The position numbers and the translations under genes are program-made. Below are positions 28,334-36,360 of a DNA stretch of 64,000 nt, piece after piece. A model generated the notes under the pieces. The model did no database searches. It was not told the origin of the DNA and saw nothing but the letters and a program-made list of their open reading frames with translations. Source of the DNA: an uncultured Bacteroidales bacterium (GTDB lineage Bacteria; Bacteroidota; Bacteroidia; Bacteroidales; Paludibacteraceae); NCBI GenBank assembly GCA_902798965.1, contig CADBYS010000012.1, positions 1 through 64,000 of the forward strand. The letters are read 5' to 3'. The stretch's first letter is position 1; every line of letters starts with the position of its first letter.

Positions 28334-29495
28334 CTTTCAGTATCCGTGCTATGATCTCCGTAGCCTCGTCGATGATCGGCTCGGTATGCGTAGCCATCAG
28401 CGTGGTACGCAGCAGGCACTCGCCTTCCACGCACGCAGGCGCAATAACCGGATTGACATACACGCCGCCATCGAACATCGCCTTGCCAAAGTACAATGTA
28501 TCCAACGTGTTGTACGTAAAGATCGGCACGATAGGCGTCGGCGCCTCGATGATCTTTACCTCATGCTCGATCAGTTGCTTGCGGAAGTAGGCGGCAATCT
28601 TGTGCAGGCGTTCGGGGCGCTTGTTGTCCTCTATCAGTCGGTGCAGAGCTGCCAACGCAGTAGCTGCCGAGCAGGGCGTCATACTTGCCGAGAAGATGAA
28701 CGGACGTGACACATGGCGCACATAGTCCGCTACGCGGTGCGAGGTAAGCATACAACCGCCGATCGATGCCAGCGACTTGGAGAAGGTAAGCATCGTTATA
28801 TCCACCTTGTCCGTCAAGCCGAAATGCGCAGCTGTACCGCGACCGCCTTCGCCCAACACGCCGAAGCCATGGGCATCATCCACCATCACACGTGCACCGT
28901 ACTTCTCCGCCAACTTGCAGATCTCCGGCAACTTGCATATATCGCCGCGCATGGAGAACACACCGTCGGTAATAATCAGTTTGCCCGCACCCTCAGGGAT
29001 CGTCTGCAACTTCTGCTCCAGATCCTCCATGTCCGAGTGCTTGTAGCGCAATACGGTCGAGTAGGTCAATCGGCAGGCATCGTAGATCGATGCGTGGTTC
29101 TCACGGTCGTTGAGGATATAATCCGACTTGCCGCAGATGGCGGAGATGATTGCCAGATTCGTCTGGAATCCCGTAGAACAGGTCATCGCCTCCTCGTAAC
29201 CGGTGAAGTCAGCCAGTTCTTTCTCGAGTTGCAGGTGAAGATCGAGCGTGCCGTTCAGAAATCGACTACCCGAACATCCGCTGCCATACTTCTCCAGCGC
29301 CTTGATGCCGGCTTCCACTACCACAGGGTCTTCGGTGAATCCCAGATAATTATTACTTCCTAACATAATCATCCGCTTGCCTTCCATCGTCACTACCGGC
29401 GCCTGACGCGACTCCAGGCAATGGAAATACGGATAAATTCCTAAATCACGAACTTTGTTCAGCAGATCAAAGTTACACTTGTCAAATAGATCCAT
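28317..29495 (-). CDS. spt: Serine palmitoyltransferase (alpha-oxoamine synthase family)
   Basis: 392-aa PLP enzyme. K240 in TFSKSLASIGG is the Schiff-base lysine; VDDAHGFGVLGEGGRG and SNNYLGF are family motifs. Alpha-oxoamine synthases include SPT, AONS and KBL; overall sequence and the host phylum favour SPT, which condenses serine with acyl-CoA in Bacteroidales sphingolipid synthesis. No biotin or threonine-degradation genes are adjacent. Single gene with its own promoter; the leader holds the palindrome GCGACAA...TTGTCGC (29511-29537). Confidence 0.88.
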   Translation of the reverse strand: MDLFDKCNFDLLNKVRDLGIYPYFHCLESRQAPVVTMEGKRMIMLGSNNYLGFTEDPVVVEAGIKALEKYGSGCSGSRFLNGTLDLHLQLEKELADFTGYEEAMTCSTGFQTNLAIISAICGKSDYILNDRENHASIYDACRLTYSTVLRYKHSDMEDLEQKLQTIPEGAGKLIITDGVFSMRGDICKLPEICKLAEKYGARVMVDDAHGFGVLGEGGRGTAAHFGLTDKVDITMLTFSKSLASIGGCMLTSHRVADYVRHVSRPFIFSASMTPCSAATALAALHRLIEDNKRPERLHKIAAYFRKQLIEHEVKIIEAPTPIVPIFTYNTLDTLYFGKAMFDGGVYVNPVIAPACVEGECLLRTTLMATHTEPIIDEATEIIARILKEGVRI

Positions 29496-29564
29496 AGGCT
29501 ATTCTTATTGTTCGCGACAAACGCTATGCGTTGTCGCCTTTTTATGCAATTTACAATTTGGGCA

Positions 29565-29596
29565 CAAAGATACAAAAAAAAAATGGAATATGCAAA
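29565..29596 (-). promoter_or_regulatory. Promoter of spt
   Basis: Minus strand: TTTG (29593-29596), 20 bp, TATCTTTG (29565-29572). Confidence 0.8.
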
Positions 29597-29685
29597 AAAA
29601 AAATCCATTTTCTTAAAAAAAAATTCATTTTGCATAGATTTGGCACTTTTTTTGTAGTTATTTGCACGAAAATTTTAGCAAAATT

Positions 29686-30240
29686 ATGATATATCGTATT
29701 GCATTTTCGTGCGACGAGGTCAATCGCTTTCGTCGCGTATTTGAAGCCGACAGCGAAGCCACGTTCCTGGAGTTGCATAATGCCATCCTTGAGTCGGTGG
29801 AGTACCCGAACGATCAGATGACTTCGTTCTTTACCTGCAACGACCGCTGGGAGAAAGAACAGGAGGTTACGCTCATCGAGATGGGCAACGGCTATGACTA
29901 CGACAACATGGTCATGGAGCAAACCAAGCTCAGCGACCTGCTCACCGAGCAAGGCCAGCGCTTGATTTACATCTTCGATCCTATGTTCGAGCGCTGCTTC
30001 TTCGGCAACCTCAAGGAGATCAAGCCCGGCCATATGACCGGCGTGGAGTGCGTGGAAAACATCGGCAAAGCGCCCAAGCAGCTGGAGACCGAGGATAACA
30101 TGGAAGCCATCCTGGGCAAGGACGGCAAGGGCGACCTGGATCTGGATGAGGACTTCTACGGCTCATCGGGCTATAACGAGGGCGACATCGATTACGAGGG
30201 CTTCCAAGACCTCTCGTTCGACGACGGAACCATGTTTTAA
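29686..30240 (+). CDS. Plasmid pRiA4b ORF-3-like family protein
   Basis: 184 aa from MIYRIAFSCDEVNRF; an ATG eight codons upstream is less likely. The pattern of a short fold (FRRVFEADSEATFLELHNAILESVEY) followed by an acidic C-terminus matches the pRiA4b ORF-3/IS1096 TnpR-like family, common as a single gene in Bacteroidota. The last 60 residues are rich in Asp, Glu and Gly (GDLDLDEDFYGSSGYNEGDIDYEG). Function unknown. It ends 2 bp before miaA, so the two are probably co-translated. Confidence 0.75.
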   Translation: MIYRIAFSCDEVNRFRRVFEADSEATFLELHNAILESVEYPNDQMTSFFTCNDRWEKEQEVTLIEMGNGYDYDNMVMEQTKLSDLLTEQGQRLIYIFDPMFERCFFGNLKEIKPGHMTGVECVENIGKAPKQLETEDNMEAILGKDGKGDLDLDEDFYGSSGYNEGDIDYEGFQDLSFDDGTMF

Positions 30241-30242
30241 TC

Positions 30243-31199
30243 ATGCACAAACTGTTCGTCATCTGCGGGGCGACAGCCGCCGGCAAGACGGAGTATGCTC
30301 TCCGTCTGGCTGAGCAGTGGGATATACCTATTCTGAATGCCGACTCACGCCAGATCTACCGCGATTTGCCTATCGGCACTGCCGCTCCTACGCCCGACGA
30401 GCTCAGCCGCGCCAAACATTACTTTGTGGGCACACACGCCTTAACGGAGACCTACAACGCCGGGCAGTTCGAGCGCGATGCCATGGCGGTTATCCATGGG
30501 CTTATCGCCGAACGCGAGCAGCAGTCAGCAATCAGCAATCAGCAGTCAGCAGTCAGTGAACGGCCGATAGCCATCCTCTCCGGCGGAAGTATGCTATATA
30601 TCGAGGCGGTTTGCAAGGGTTTGGATGATATACCCGCCGTACCTGATGCCATCCGCCGCGAAGTGCAGCAGCTCTATGCCGAAAAGGGGTTAGCCGCGCT
30701 GCAAGAGGCTGTCAGACAAGCCGACCCGAGTTACTGGCAAGAGGTGGATCAGCAGAATCCGCAACGCTTGATGCACTGCCTGGAGGTCTGCCGCGCCACG
30801 GGAGGAACGTATTCGTCGCTACGCAAGCGAAGCAATCAGCCATCGGCAATCAGCAATCAACAATCAGCGGATCGACCATTCGTGGTCGATAAGCAAATCA
30901 TTACCCGCCCACGCGAGGAACTCTACGCGCGCATTAACGCGCGCGTGTTAAATATGGTAAATCAGGGTTTGGTGGACGAAGCCGACCGCGCTTTTCGGAT
31001 CACCATTGGCGACGGCTATAAGTCCCTGACCTACGAGGCAGCGTTTGCGCAACTGCCGAACAGCCTGCGCACCGTGGGTTATCAGGAGCTCCTACCCTAT
31101 CTGCTCGGCACATGCAGTCTGGATGATGCCATCACGCAGATACAAACCAACACCCGCCATTATGCCAAGCGACAGATGACCTGGTGGAGAAACAGATAG
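30243..31199 (+). CDS. miaA: tRNA dimethylallyltransferase
   Basis: 318 aa. It transfers the dimethylallyl group to A37 of tRNAs reading UNN codons. P-loop GATAAGKT (residues 9-16), the DSRQIYRDLPIGTA motif and the C-terminal TRHYAKRQMTWWRN are intact. Two heptamer arrays are inserted in frame: QQSAISNQQSAVS near residue 100 and NQPSAISNQQSAD near residue 205. Both lie between conserved blocks, so function is probably kept. Confidence 0.97.
   Translation: MHKLFVICGATAAGKTEYALRLAEQWDIPILNADSRQIYRDLPIGTAAPTPDELSRAKHYFVGTHALTETYNAGQFERDAMAVIHGLIAEREQQSAISNQQSAVSERPIAILSGGSMLYIEAVCKGLDDIPAVPDAIRREVQQLYAEKGLAALQEAVRQADPSYWQEVDQQNPQRLMHCLEVCRATGGTYSSLRKRSNQPSAISNQQSADRPFVVDKQIITRPREELYARINARVLNMVNQGLVDEADRAFRITIGDGYKSLTYEAAFAQLPNSLRTVGYQELLPYLLGTCSLDDAITQIQTNTRHYAKRQMTWWRNR
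30523..30557 (+). repeat. Heptamer array 1 in miaA
   Basis: Five 7-mers AGTCAGC, AATCAGC, AATCAGC, AGTCAGC, AGTCAGT in frame with the gene. Confidence 0.88.
30834..30868 (+). repeat. Heptamer array 2 in miaA
   Basis: Five 7-mers AATCAGC, CATCGGC, AATCAGC, AATCAAC, AATCAGC. It encodes nearly the same peptide as array 1. Confidence 0.88.
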
Positions 31200-31283
31200 C
31201 GGGCGCAAACACCTTAGAAACGCACATAAAACTTGCATTTTTTGCTAAAAACGTAGAATTTTGTGCATTTTCTGCCCCAAAGA

Positions 31284-31315
31284 TTTGCAAAATTCATAAA
31301 TTTGTACTATCTTTG
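31284..31315 (+). promoter_or_regulatory. Promoter of tRNA-Ser
   Basis: TTTG (31284-31287), 20 bp, TATCTTTG (31308-31315). The transcript leader then contains two-hairpin element D. Confidence 0.8.
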
Positions 31316-31371
31316 CATCCGCTTTTGACCAAAGCACATAAAGTTCATTGTAATAAATGTTCTTTGTGACA

Positions 31372-31469
31372 CTCGAAAAAGAACTTGCAAAGTTGTTTTT
31401 CGAAGAGCTGAGGCAATCACGCACTTTATGTCGCGCAGCGACATCCGGAAGCGTGATTTGCCGAAGGCG
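31372..31469 (+). repeat. Two-hairpin element, copy D (before tRNA-Ser)
   Basis: Hairpin 2: TCGAAAAA/TTTTTCGA and AACTT/AAGTT (31373-31403) around a GCA-containing loop. Linker GAGCTGAGGCAA. Hairpin 1: GGCAATCACGC/GCGTGATTTGCC with one bulge (31412-31462), inner TGTCGC/GCGACA. End TTTGCCGAAGGCG, 3 nt before tRNA-Ser. Confidence 0.88.
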
Positions 31470-31472
31470 ACA

Positions 31473-31561
31473 GGAAAGTTGTCTGAGTGGTCGAAAGAGC
31501 CACACTCGAAATGTGGTGTACGCATTACGTCGTACCGGGGGTTCGAATCCCTCACTTTCCG
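31473..31561 (+). tRNA. tRNA-Ser (CGA)
   Basis: 89-nt class II tRNA with acceptor GGAAAGT/ACTTTCC, anticodon loop CTCGAAA with anticodon CGA, long variable arm and GGTTCGAATCC T-arm. No CCA encoded. A strong terminator follows. Confidence 0.95.
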
Positions 31562-31591
31562 CAAGAAAGTTCGGGAATGACCGAAAAATGC

Positions 31592-31620
31592 AAAAGGAGA
31601 GACTTGCGGTTTCTCCTTTT
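31592..31620 (+). terminator. Terminator after tRNA-Ser
   Basis: Stem AAAAGGAGA/TCTCCTTTT with an 11-nt loop and a run of T. It lies 13 bp before the flippase start codon, so flippase expression must come from read-through or an unseen promoter. Confidence 0.85.
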
Positions 31621-31633
31621 TTGTTTATCAGAA

Positions 31634-32902
31634 ATGAGCACGATTTTTAAGTCCTCCATAGTGCGCAACACGGGCAAGTTGCTGTCAGCCAACGTCCTCG
31701 CCCAGGCGATAGGCATCCTTGTCTATCCCGTGTTGACGCGAATGTATGCGCCGGAGGATTTTGCGTTGCTTAATCTATTCACGAGTATAGCAGGTGTGTT
31801 GGTGCTCATCGCCACAGCCGAATACCAATATGCCATTGTTCTGCCCAAACAGGAGCAGCATGCGCGTTCGCTGGTGCATGTGTGCCTGCTGCTGTTGCTG
31901 GGCGTGTGCGCTCTGTTGCTGCTCTCGCTGCCGTTTGCCAGCCCCATCGCCTCGCTGTTCAAGGCGCCCGAGTTGGCGCGATACTGGTGGATGATGCCCG
32001 TGTGCGTCTTAGCGTTGGGGCTGTGGAACATCCTCAATTACTGGTACATCCGCCGCAAGGATTTCTTGCGGGTCAGCGGCTATCAGATCTCACAAAGTGT
32101 GCTGTCAGCGGGCGGCAAGATCGGTTTGGGATGGATAGGTTGGTTGCAACCCGGCATGATCCTTGCTTCGGTGTTTGCCCCGGTTATCTCGCTATGCATC
32201 AGTGTGGGGTTAGCCTGGAAGAAACAACTGCGCGAGCTGCTGCAGCCCGATAAGGCAAGCATGCGTCTCGTGGCGCGCGAGTACGCCAACTTCCCCAAGT
32301 TCAACCTGCCGCGTTCGTTTGTCAACAGCTTGGGCATAGCCTTGCCTGTCTGGCTCCTGACGCCGCACTTCGGTTTGGCGGAAGTGGGACAACTGTCGCT
32401 GGCAATGCTGGCGGCGTTCACCCCGCTGAGCATCATCGCACGGGCATGTTACCAGGTACTGTACCAGCGCGTTGCCGAACTGGTGCAGAACGGGCAGAAC
32501 ATCTCGCATCTGCTGTGGCGTTTCTGCCTATATACGGGAGGACTGGTGGTAATAGGTTTGGCAGGTATCTATCTCTTCTTGCCGCCATTGGTCACCTTTA
32601 TCTTCGGCGACGGCTGGCAGGAGTGTGCCAATGTCATTCGCGCCTTGTATCCGTTTATCATCCTCACGCCTGTTTGCGGGTCGATCTGTTTCCTTTCCGA
32701 TGTGTTTGCCAAACAAAAAATAGCCCTATTGATGGAAGTGGGCTACGTAGCGGCTATCGGCATCGCGCTGTGGGTGGGAATCTATTCGGATAACTTCCTG
32801 ACAGCCATTCGTTTGTTTGCGTGGGTGCGTTTCGCGTTCCTGACTATTCAACTTGTTTGGTACACAAGCTTGTGCCGCACGTACCACCGCAAGCTCTCTT
32901 AA
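31634..32902 (+). CDS. Polysaccharide flippase (Wzx/MATE-like)
   Basis: 422-aa integral membrane protein with about 12 hydrophobic segments, for example LVHVCLLLLLGVCALLLLSL. It begins MSTIFKSSIVRNTGKLLSANVLAQAIG, the usual opening of polysaccharide-transport flippases, and has TRMYAPEDFALL near the N-terminus. It probably moves lipid-linked sugars across the inner membrane. The upstream frame runs through tRNA-Ser and is not coding. Its stop codon overlaps that of the convergent glycosyltransferase gene by 3 bp. Confidence 0.87.
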   Translation: MSTIFKSSIVRNTGKLLSANVLAQAIGILVYPVLTRMYAPEDFALLNLFTSIAGVLVLIATAEYQYAIVLPKQEQHARSLVHVCLLLLLGVCALLLLSLPFASPIASLFKAPELARYWWMMPVCVLALGLWNILNYWYIRRKDFLRVSGYQISQSVLSAGGKIGLGWIGWLQPGMILASVFAPVISLCISVGLAWKKQLRELLQPDKASMRLVAREYANFPKFNLPRSFVNSLGIALPVWLLTPHFGLAEVGQLSLAMLAAFTPLSIIARACYQVLYQRVAELVQNGQNISHLLWRFCLYTGGLVVIGLAGIYLFLPPLVTFIFGDGWQECANVIRALYPFIILTPVCGSICFLSDVFAKQKIALLMEVGYVAAIGIALWVGIYSDNFLTAIRLFAWVRFAFLTIQLVWYTSLCRTYHRKLS

Positions 32903-33945
32903 TGTCCTGATACACTTTCGTAAATCTGCCTGAGTTGCTTGCCAACCTCGGCGTAGGAATATTGTTGTCCGTTGCGGCGTATAGCCCGGCGGTCATATTC
33001 GCCGTAACGGGTAATCATCGTACGTAGTGCCTCGGTCAGTTGCTCGTCGTTTTGCGGCTCGATGAGTATTCCGCTCTGCTCATCGATCATCTCGGGTATC
33101 CCTCCCACGTTCGTTGAAACGACCGGCACACCTTTCACCACACTCTCGGCTATCACTACCGGCAGATTCTCGTAGTTCGAGTTCAGCACGAAGATGTCCG
33201 CTTGGTCAAACTCATCCGCCACCTCTCGAGGCGTCAGTTCTCCGGTGAAGTGCACGATCTGCTCCAAGCCCAACTCACGCGCATAGGCCTTAACCTCAGC
33301 ATGATCCACGCTTACGCCCACTACGCTCAGCCGCAAACTGTACTCGCGGCTCAAGGTCTGCACGGCGCGCAAGATTCCTTTGATGTTCTTGTGCGCCTCA
33401 TCCACACAACTGATATGCAGCAGCCGTATAGTCCGCTTGCCGCCTGATGGTCGGGGCTGCTCGCTCGCCGGCTCGTCGAAAAAGAAGTCGTCAACCACAT
33501 TATTGATCTTCTCCCAGCGTTTCGCCTCGAATCCCAAAGCCTGCATCGCACGTATCAGATGCCGGCTAACGGGTGTCACCACTTCCGCTTCGCGGCATAT
33601 ACGTTTCATCAGTCGTGTGTGCCAACCGCCCGCGCTGACTCGACGGTTCTCAGGCAGATAGCCCGTCCAATGCTCGATGATCACGTACGGTATTCCGTAG
33701 CGCCGTTTCAGCCACAGCGCCAGCAGTCCTTGTTTCTGAATCACGTTCAGCTGCACCACATCGGGCAGTCCCCACGAGCGCTTGAGCGCACGCCACTGCT
33801 GCCACATATCGTGCCAGCCTTGCGAATAGATGACCCGCACATCCACACCTTGTGCCTGCACGGCTTCCACGTGCTTGAGCACAAACAGTCCCTCCATCTT
33901 ATCCCTATCCGAAGGGTACCACGGTGTCAAATACAATACTTTCAT
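32899..33945 (-). CDS. Glycosyltransferase family 4 (GT-B fold)
   Basis: 348 aa. It starts MKVLYLTPWYPSDRDKMEGLFV, the N-terminal GT4 pattern. The C-terminal nucleotide-sugar region has HISCVDEAHKNIKGIL, IVHFTGELTPREVADEFDQADIFVLNSNYENLPVVIAESVVKG in several segments and VSTNVGGIPEMI; the ExxxxxxxE-type motif reads ENLPVVIAE. Probably adds a sugar to a surface polysaccharide or lipid. It faces the flippase gene tail to tail. Confidence 0.9.
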   Translation of the reverse strand: MKVLYLTPWYPSDRDKMEGLFVLKHVEAVQAQGVDVRVIYSQGWHDMWQQWRALKRSWGLPDVVQLNVIQKQGLLALWLKRRYGIPYVIIEHWTGYLPENRRVSAGGWHTRLMKRICREAEVVTPVSRHLIRAMQALGFEAKRWEKINNVVDDFFFDEPASEQPRPSGGKRTIRLLHISCVDEAHKNIKGILRAVQTLSREYSLRLSVVGVSVDHAEVKAYARELGLEQIVHFTGELTPREVADEFDQADIFVLNSNYENLPVVIAESVVKGVPVVSTNVGGIPEMIDEQSGILIEPQNDEQLTEALRTMITRYGEYDRRAIRRNGQQYSYAEVGKQLRQIYESVSGH

Positions 33946-34028
33946 CTATTTCTTGTTCACGAATTAAGCGAAATAATCGTTCGAGTGAAACGAGATAAGA
34001 ATTAAACGAATTCGGGGAATTTATCGCG

Positions 34029-35189
34029 CTAAAAGAACCTCTGTATCCGCAGTTGGTTCGCCCACAGCAGCAATTGGAACGACGGCCTGTACAACTTGCT
34101 GACCGCCTGATAAGCCACCGCCTTCGAGCCGAACTGCCGGTAATGGTTGGCTATGCCCTCGTCGTCATTGCCGCCCTCGAAATCGAACTGCAGCCCTTTC
34201 TCTTTCGCCAGCCGTATTGCTTCGTCCGCCAGCCGTGCCGAGGCGCCGCTCTTCGCAGCCGACGGCAGGTACGCGGGAATAAGGTAGTACAAATACCGCT
34301 TATCCCACACCACGAACGCCGCCGCCAGAGTCTGCTCCGTGCCTTTCCGTGTTGTTCCGTGTTCGTTGTTGGGCTCTTCGGTTTCGTTCGTTCCGTGTGC
34401 TCCGTTCTCTGCAACATTCCCGCTTACCCGGATGATTGCACATTGCCCTGCGCGACGGGCTTTCTTCTCCAGCACCAGCAGGAACTCGCGGGTGTACGAC
34501 AGTTTCTTGCCGCGCTCAGCTATGCACGCCGTGTGGAAGCGGTAAAACTCCTCGGCAGTCATGTCGCCATCCACCTCCAGACCTTCGGCTTTTCGGAGTT
34601 GTCGTTTTTTATTCTGCGAGTAACCGTCTTCCACCGCTTCTATCTGCGGCAGTTCGTTGATGCGATAAGTCACACGCTCCTCGATCTTCATGTCGCGTTT
34701 GCCCAACCAGTACGGCAGCGGGTTGCCTACGGCAAACTTCTGATAGTAGTATGCAATATGCATCTCGCGCAGTTTGCGTGCGATAGCTTTTGCCAGTTTC
34801 TCTTGCAGTTCCGGCGCACCGAACAACTCCTCGTTCATCCACACGCCGCCGAAAGGTGTCATCTGCGGCATGATGATAAACTTGTACCAGAGCCGTTTGC
34901 GCAGCAGATACGGCATCGCCGCCACTATCTCTTCGTTGTGATCAAGAGCCTCGGCAGTAACAGCTTGAGCCTCGTCGTTTCCGGCATTAGCCGCATCATC
35001 GGAGCGCTTGCGGGCTCGTGCCTTGATGCGTTGCCACAAGTTCGACTCTGCATCCAGATCGTTCTTGGTCAGCAACATCACGTCCCATTGTTTGCCGGCA
35101 CAAACAGCCTCCAACCACCACGGTTGCATCATCACCGGCATCTCCGGCTGGGCTTGGCAGAATGCCGCATATCGTTCTTTGTTTGTCAT
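34029..35189 (-). CDS. FemAB/GNAT-like acyltransferase
   Basis: 386 aa from MTNKERYAAFCQAQPEMPVMMQPWWLEAV. The WWLEAV opening, paired acyltransferase-like halves and the final FDFEGGNDDEGIANHYRQFGSK block match the FemAB/GNAT-like proteins found beside sugar genes in Bacteroidetes. Substrate unknown. A low-complexity insert (NETEEPNNEHGTTRKGTEQT) near residue 280 is encoded by CACGGA-rich repeats, also seen in the upstream spacer. It lies 83 bp downstream of the same-strand GT4 gene's start and reads towards it. Confidence 0.75.
   Translation of the reverse strand: MTNKERYAAFCQAQPEMPVMMQPWWLEAVCAGKQWDVMLLTKNDLDAESNLWQRIKARARKRSDDAANAGNDEAQAVTAEALDHNEEIVAAMPYLLRKRLWYKFIIMPQMTPFGGVWMNEELFGAPELQEKLAKAIARKLREMHIAYYYQKFAVGNPLPYWLGKRDMKIEERVTYRINELPQIEAVEDGYSQNKKRQLRKAEGLEVDGDMTAEEFYRFHTACIAERGKKLSYTREFLLVLEKKARRAGQCAIIRVSGNVAENGAHGTNETEEPNNEHGTTRKGTEQTLAAAFVVWDKRYLYYLIPAYLPSAAKSGASARLADEAIRLAKEKGLQFDFEGGNDDEGIANHYRQFGSKAVAYQAVSKLYRPSFQLLLWANQLRIQRFF
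34333..34415 (-). repeat. CACGGA-type repeats inside the FemAB-like gene
   Basis: On the minus strand several CACGGAA/CACGGAG units occur at 7-10-nt spacing. Related CACGGATT units lie in the gene's upstream spacer (35222-35285). The coding copy gives a hydrophilic insert. Confidence 0.5.
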
Positions 35190-35303
35190 TGTGCTATGCG
35201 TTTTTGTTCGGTACGGATCTAACGGATCACACGGATTACAGTGAGTTTTTTCGAACGAACACGGATTCTCACGGATTTTCGCGGATCGCATAGATAGCGA
35301 CCG

Positions 35304-35335
35304 CAAAGTTACGAAAAAAAAATGACATTTGCAAA
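35304..35335 (-). promoter_or_regulatory. Promoter of the FemAB-like gene
   Basis: Minus strand: TTTG (35332-35335), 20 bp, TAACTTTG (35304-35311). Confidence 0.75.
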
Positions 35336-35460
35336 TTATTTTGCAATTATTTGGCATTTTTGTTCCACTAACTGTGTTTTTCACCCGAAACCCGCAAAAA
35401 TCCACCTCCTTTTCACCATTTTCGACACCGTTTTTATTCTAATTATCTCGAAGTGGGCAA

Positions 35461-35515
35461 AGTAGGTAATTAGTAGGTAGTTAGTAGGTGATTAGTAGGT
35501 GATTAGTAGGTGATT
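35461..35515. repeat. Five 11-bp tandem repeats
   Basis: AGTAGGTAATT, AGTAGGTAGTT, then three AGTAGGTGATT. The 35336-36237 spacer has no convincing gene. Besides this array it holds two CCTGAAAA(A)GGTTGAC motifs with CGTTTAC/CGTAAAC words (35548-35630) and element E. Confidence 0.85.
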
Positions 35516-35842
35516 CTTACGGTCAGAGCCCGCTGAACTGACTAAACCTGAAAAAGGTTGACTCGTTTACTGAGATAGAATCTTAAAAATCGTAAACTTT
35601 TGACTCGATACCTGAAAAGGTTGACGGAAGTCCGAAAAACGTTTACTTTTCTAAGATGATGCAAAGATAATACAGTCCACTATAAATCATTCTATTGCCT
35701 TATATTGTGTTGATTATTAACATGCTGCGAATGTTATTTAACCGCGAGGCTATGTTTTTTTTGTTTATTTCTTTTGAGTGTTTTGCTCAAAGAGTTGTGA
35801 TAATTGATGTTAAAAACTATCCAAAAATCCACTTTTATGGGG

Positions 35843-35942
35843 TCCCCAAAAGAACTTCAGAAGTTGTTTTGGGGAGAGCGGAGGCATCGGTCGCTATAAT
35901 GAGCGCATGCGCTCAGTCTGTGCGACTCGATTGTCGAACGCG
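35843..35942 (+). repeat. Two-hairpin element, copy E (orphan)
   Basis: Hairpin 2: CCCCAAAA/TTTTGGGG and AACTT/AAGTT with a G/G mismatch at the same place as in copy D. Linker GAGAGCGGAGGC. Hairpin 1: GTCGC/GCGAC and ATCG/CGAT around the perfect palindrome TGAGCGCATGCGCTCA (35900-35915). End TTGTCGAACGCG. No tRNA or gene follows directly. An 86-codon frame across it (35695-35955) is not credible. Confidence 0.82.
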
Positions 35943-36237
35943 AAGCAGCAATTAGCACCAGAAACGTTAGTTTCAAAACACTCAAAAGGGTTTATCTTGG
36001 TTTTTGTTTAATTTTAGTGGACACTAATGAAGAAATCTTACTTTTTTATCAACATTTCTTCGTAATTTGAGGAACTGGCAAGTCCAAGGGATGCGTTTTT
36101 GATTAAAGAATAAATATGTTACGTATATTGTAAAGTGGATTAAGTATCCTTTTTTCGGCAAAAGACGCCACTTTTAGTGCGCAAAAAGGCCTTTTGAGTA
36201 AAAAATCGCACTTTTTTCGAAAAAAAGTACATTGTCT

Positions 36238-36269
36238 CTTGCATTTTTCAATTATTTTTTGTAACTTTG
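36238..36269 (+). promoter_or_regulatory. Promoter of surface protein 1
   Basis: CTTG (36238-36241), 20 bp, TAACTTTG (36262-36269), followed by a 90-nt AT-rich leader. The leader end (AACCAAGAA, then ATTAACAATTTAAAA) is shared with surface protein 2. Confidence 0.7.
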
Positions 36270-36360
36270 CGGGCTGAATTGATTTTTTTTATTATTGTAC
36301 GTGACAGGAACAACATAGATAACCAAGAAAATAATTAACAATTTAAAAAAATAAAGAAAT

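Noticed and set aside
29638..29670. Possible promoter before the pRiA4b-like gene
   Set aside because: The TAGTTATTTG word does not match TAnnTTTG and the spacing to TTTG is wrong.
35695..35955. 86-codon plus-strand open frame
   Set aside because: It runs through palindromic element E and has no family similarity or promoter.
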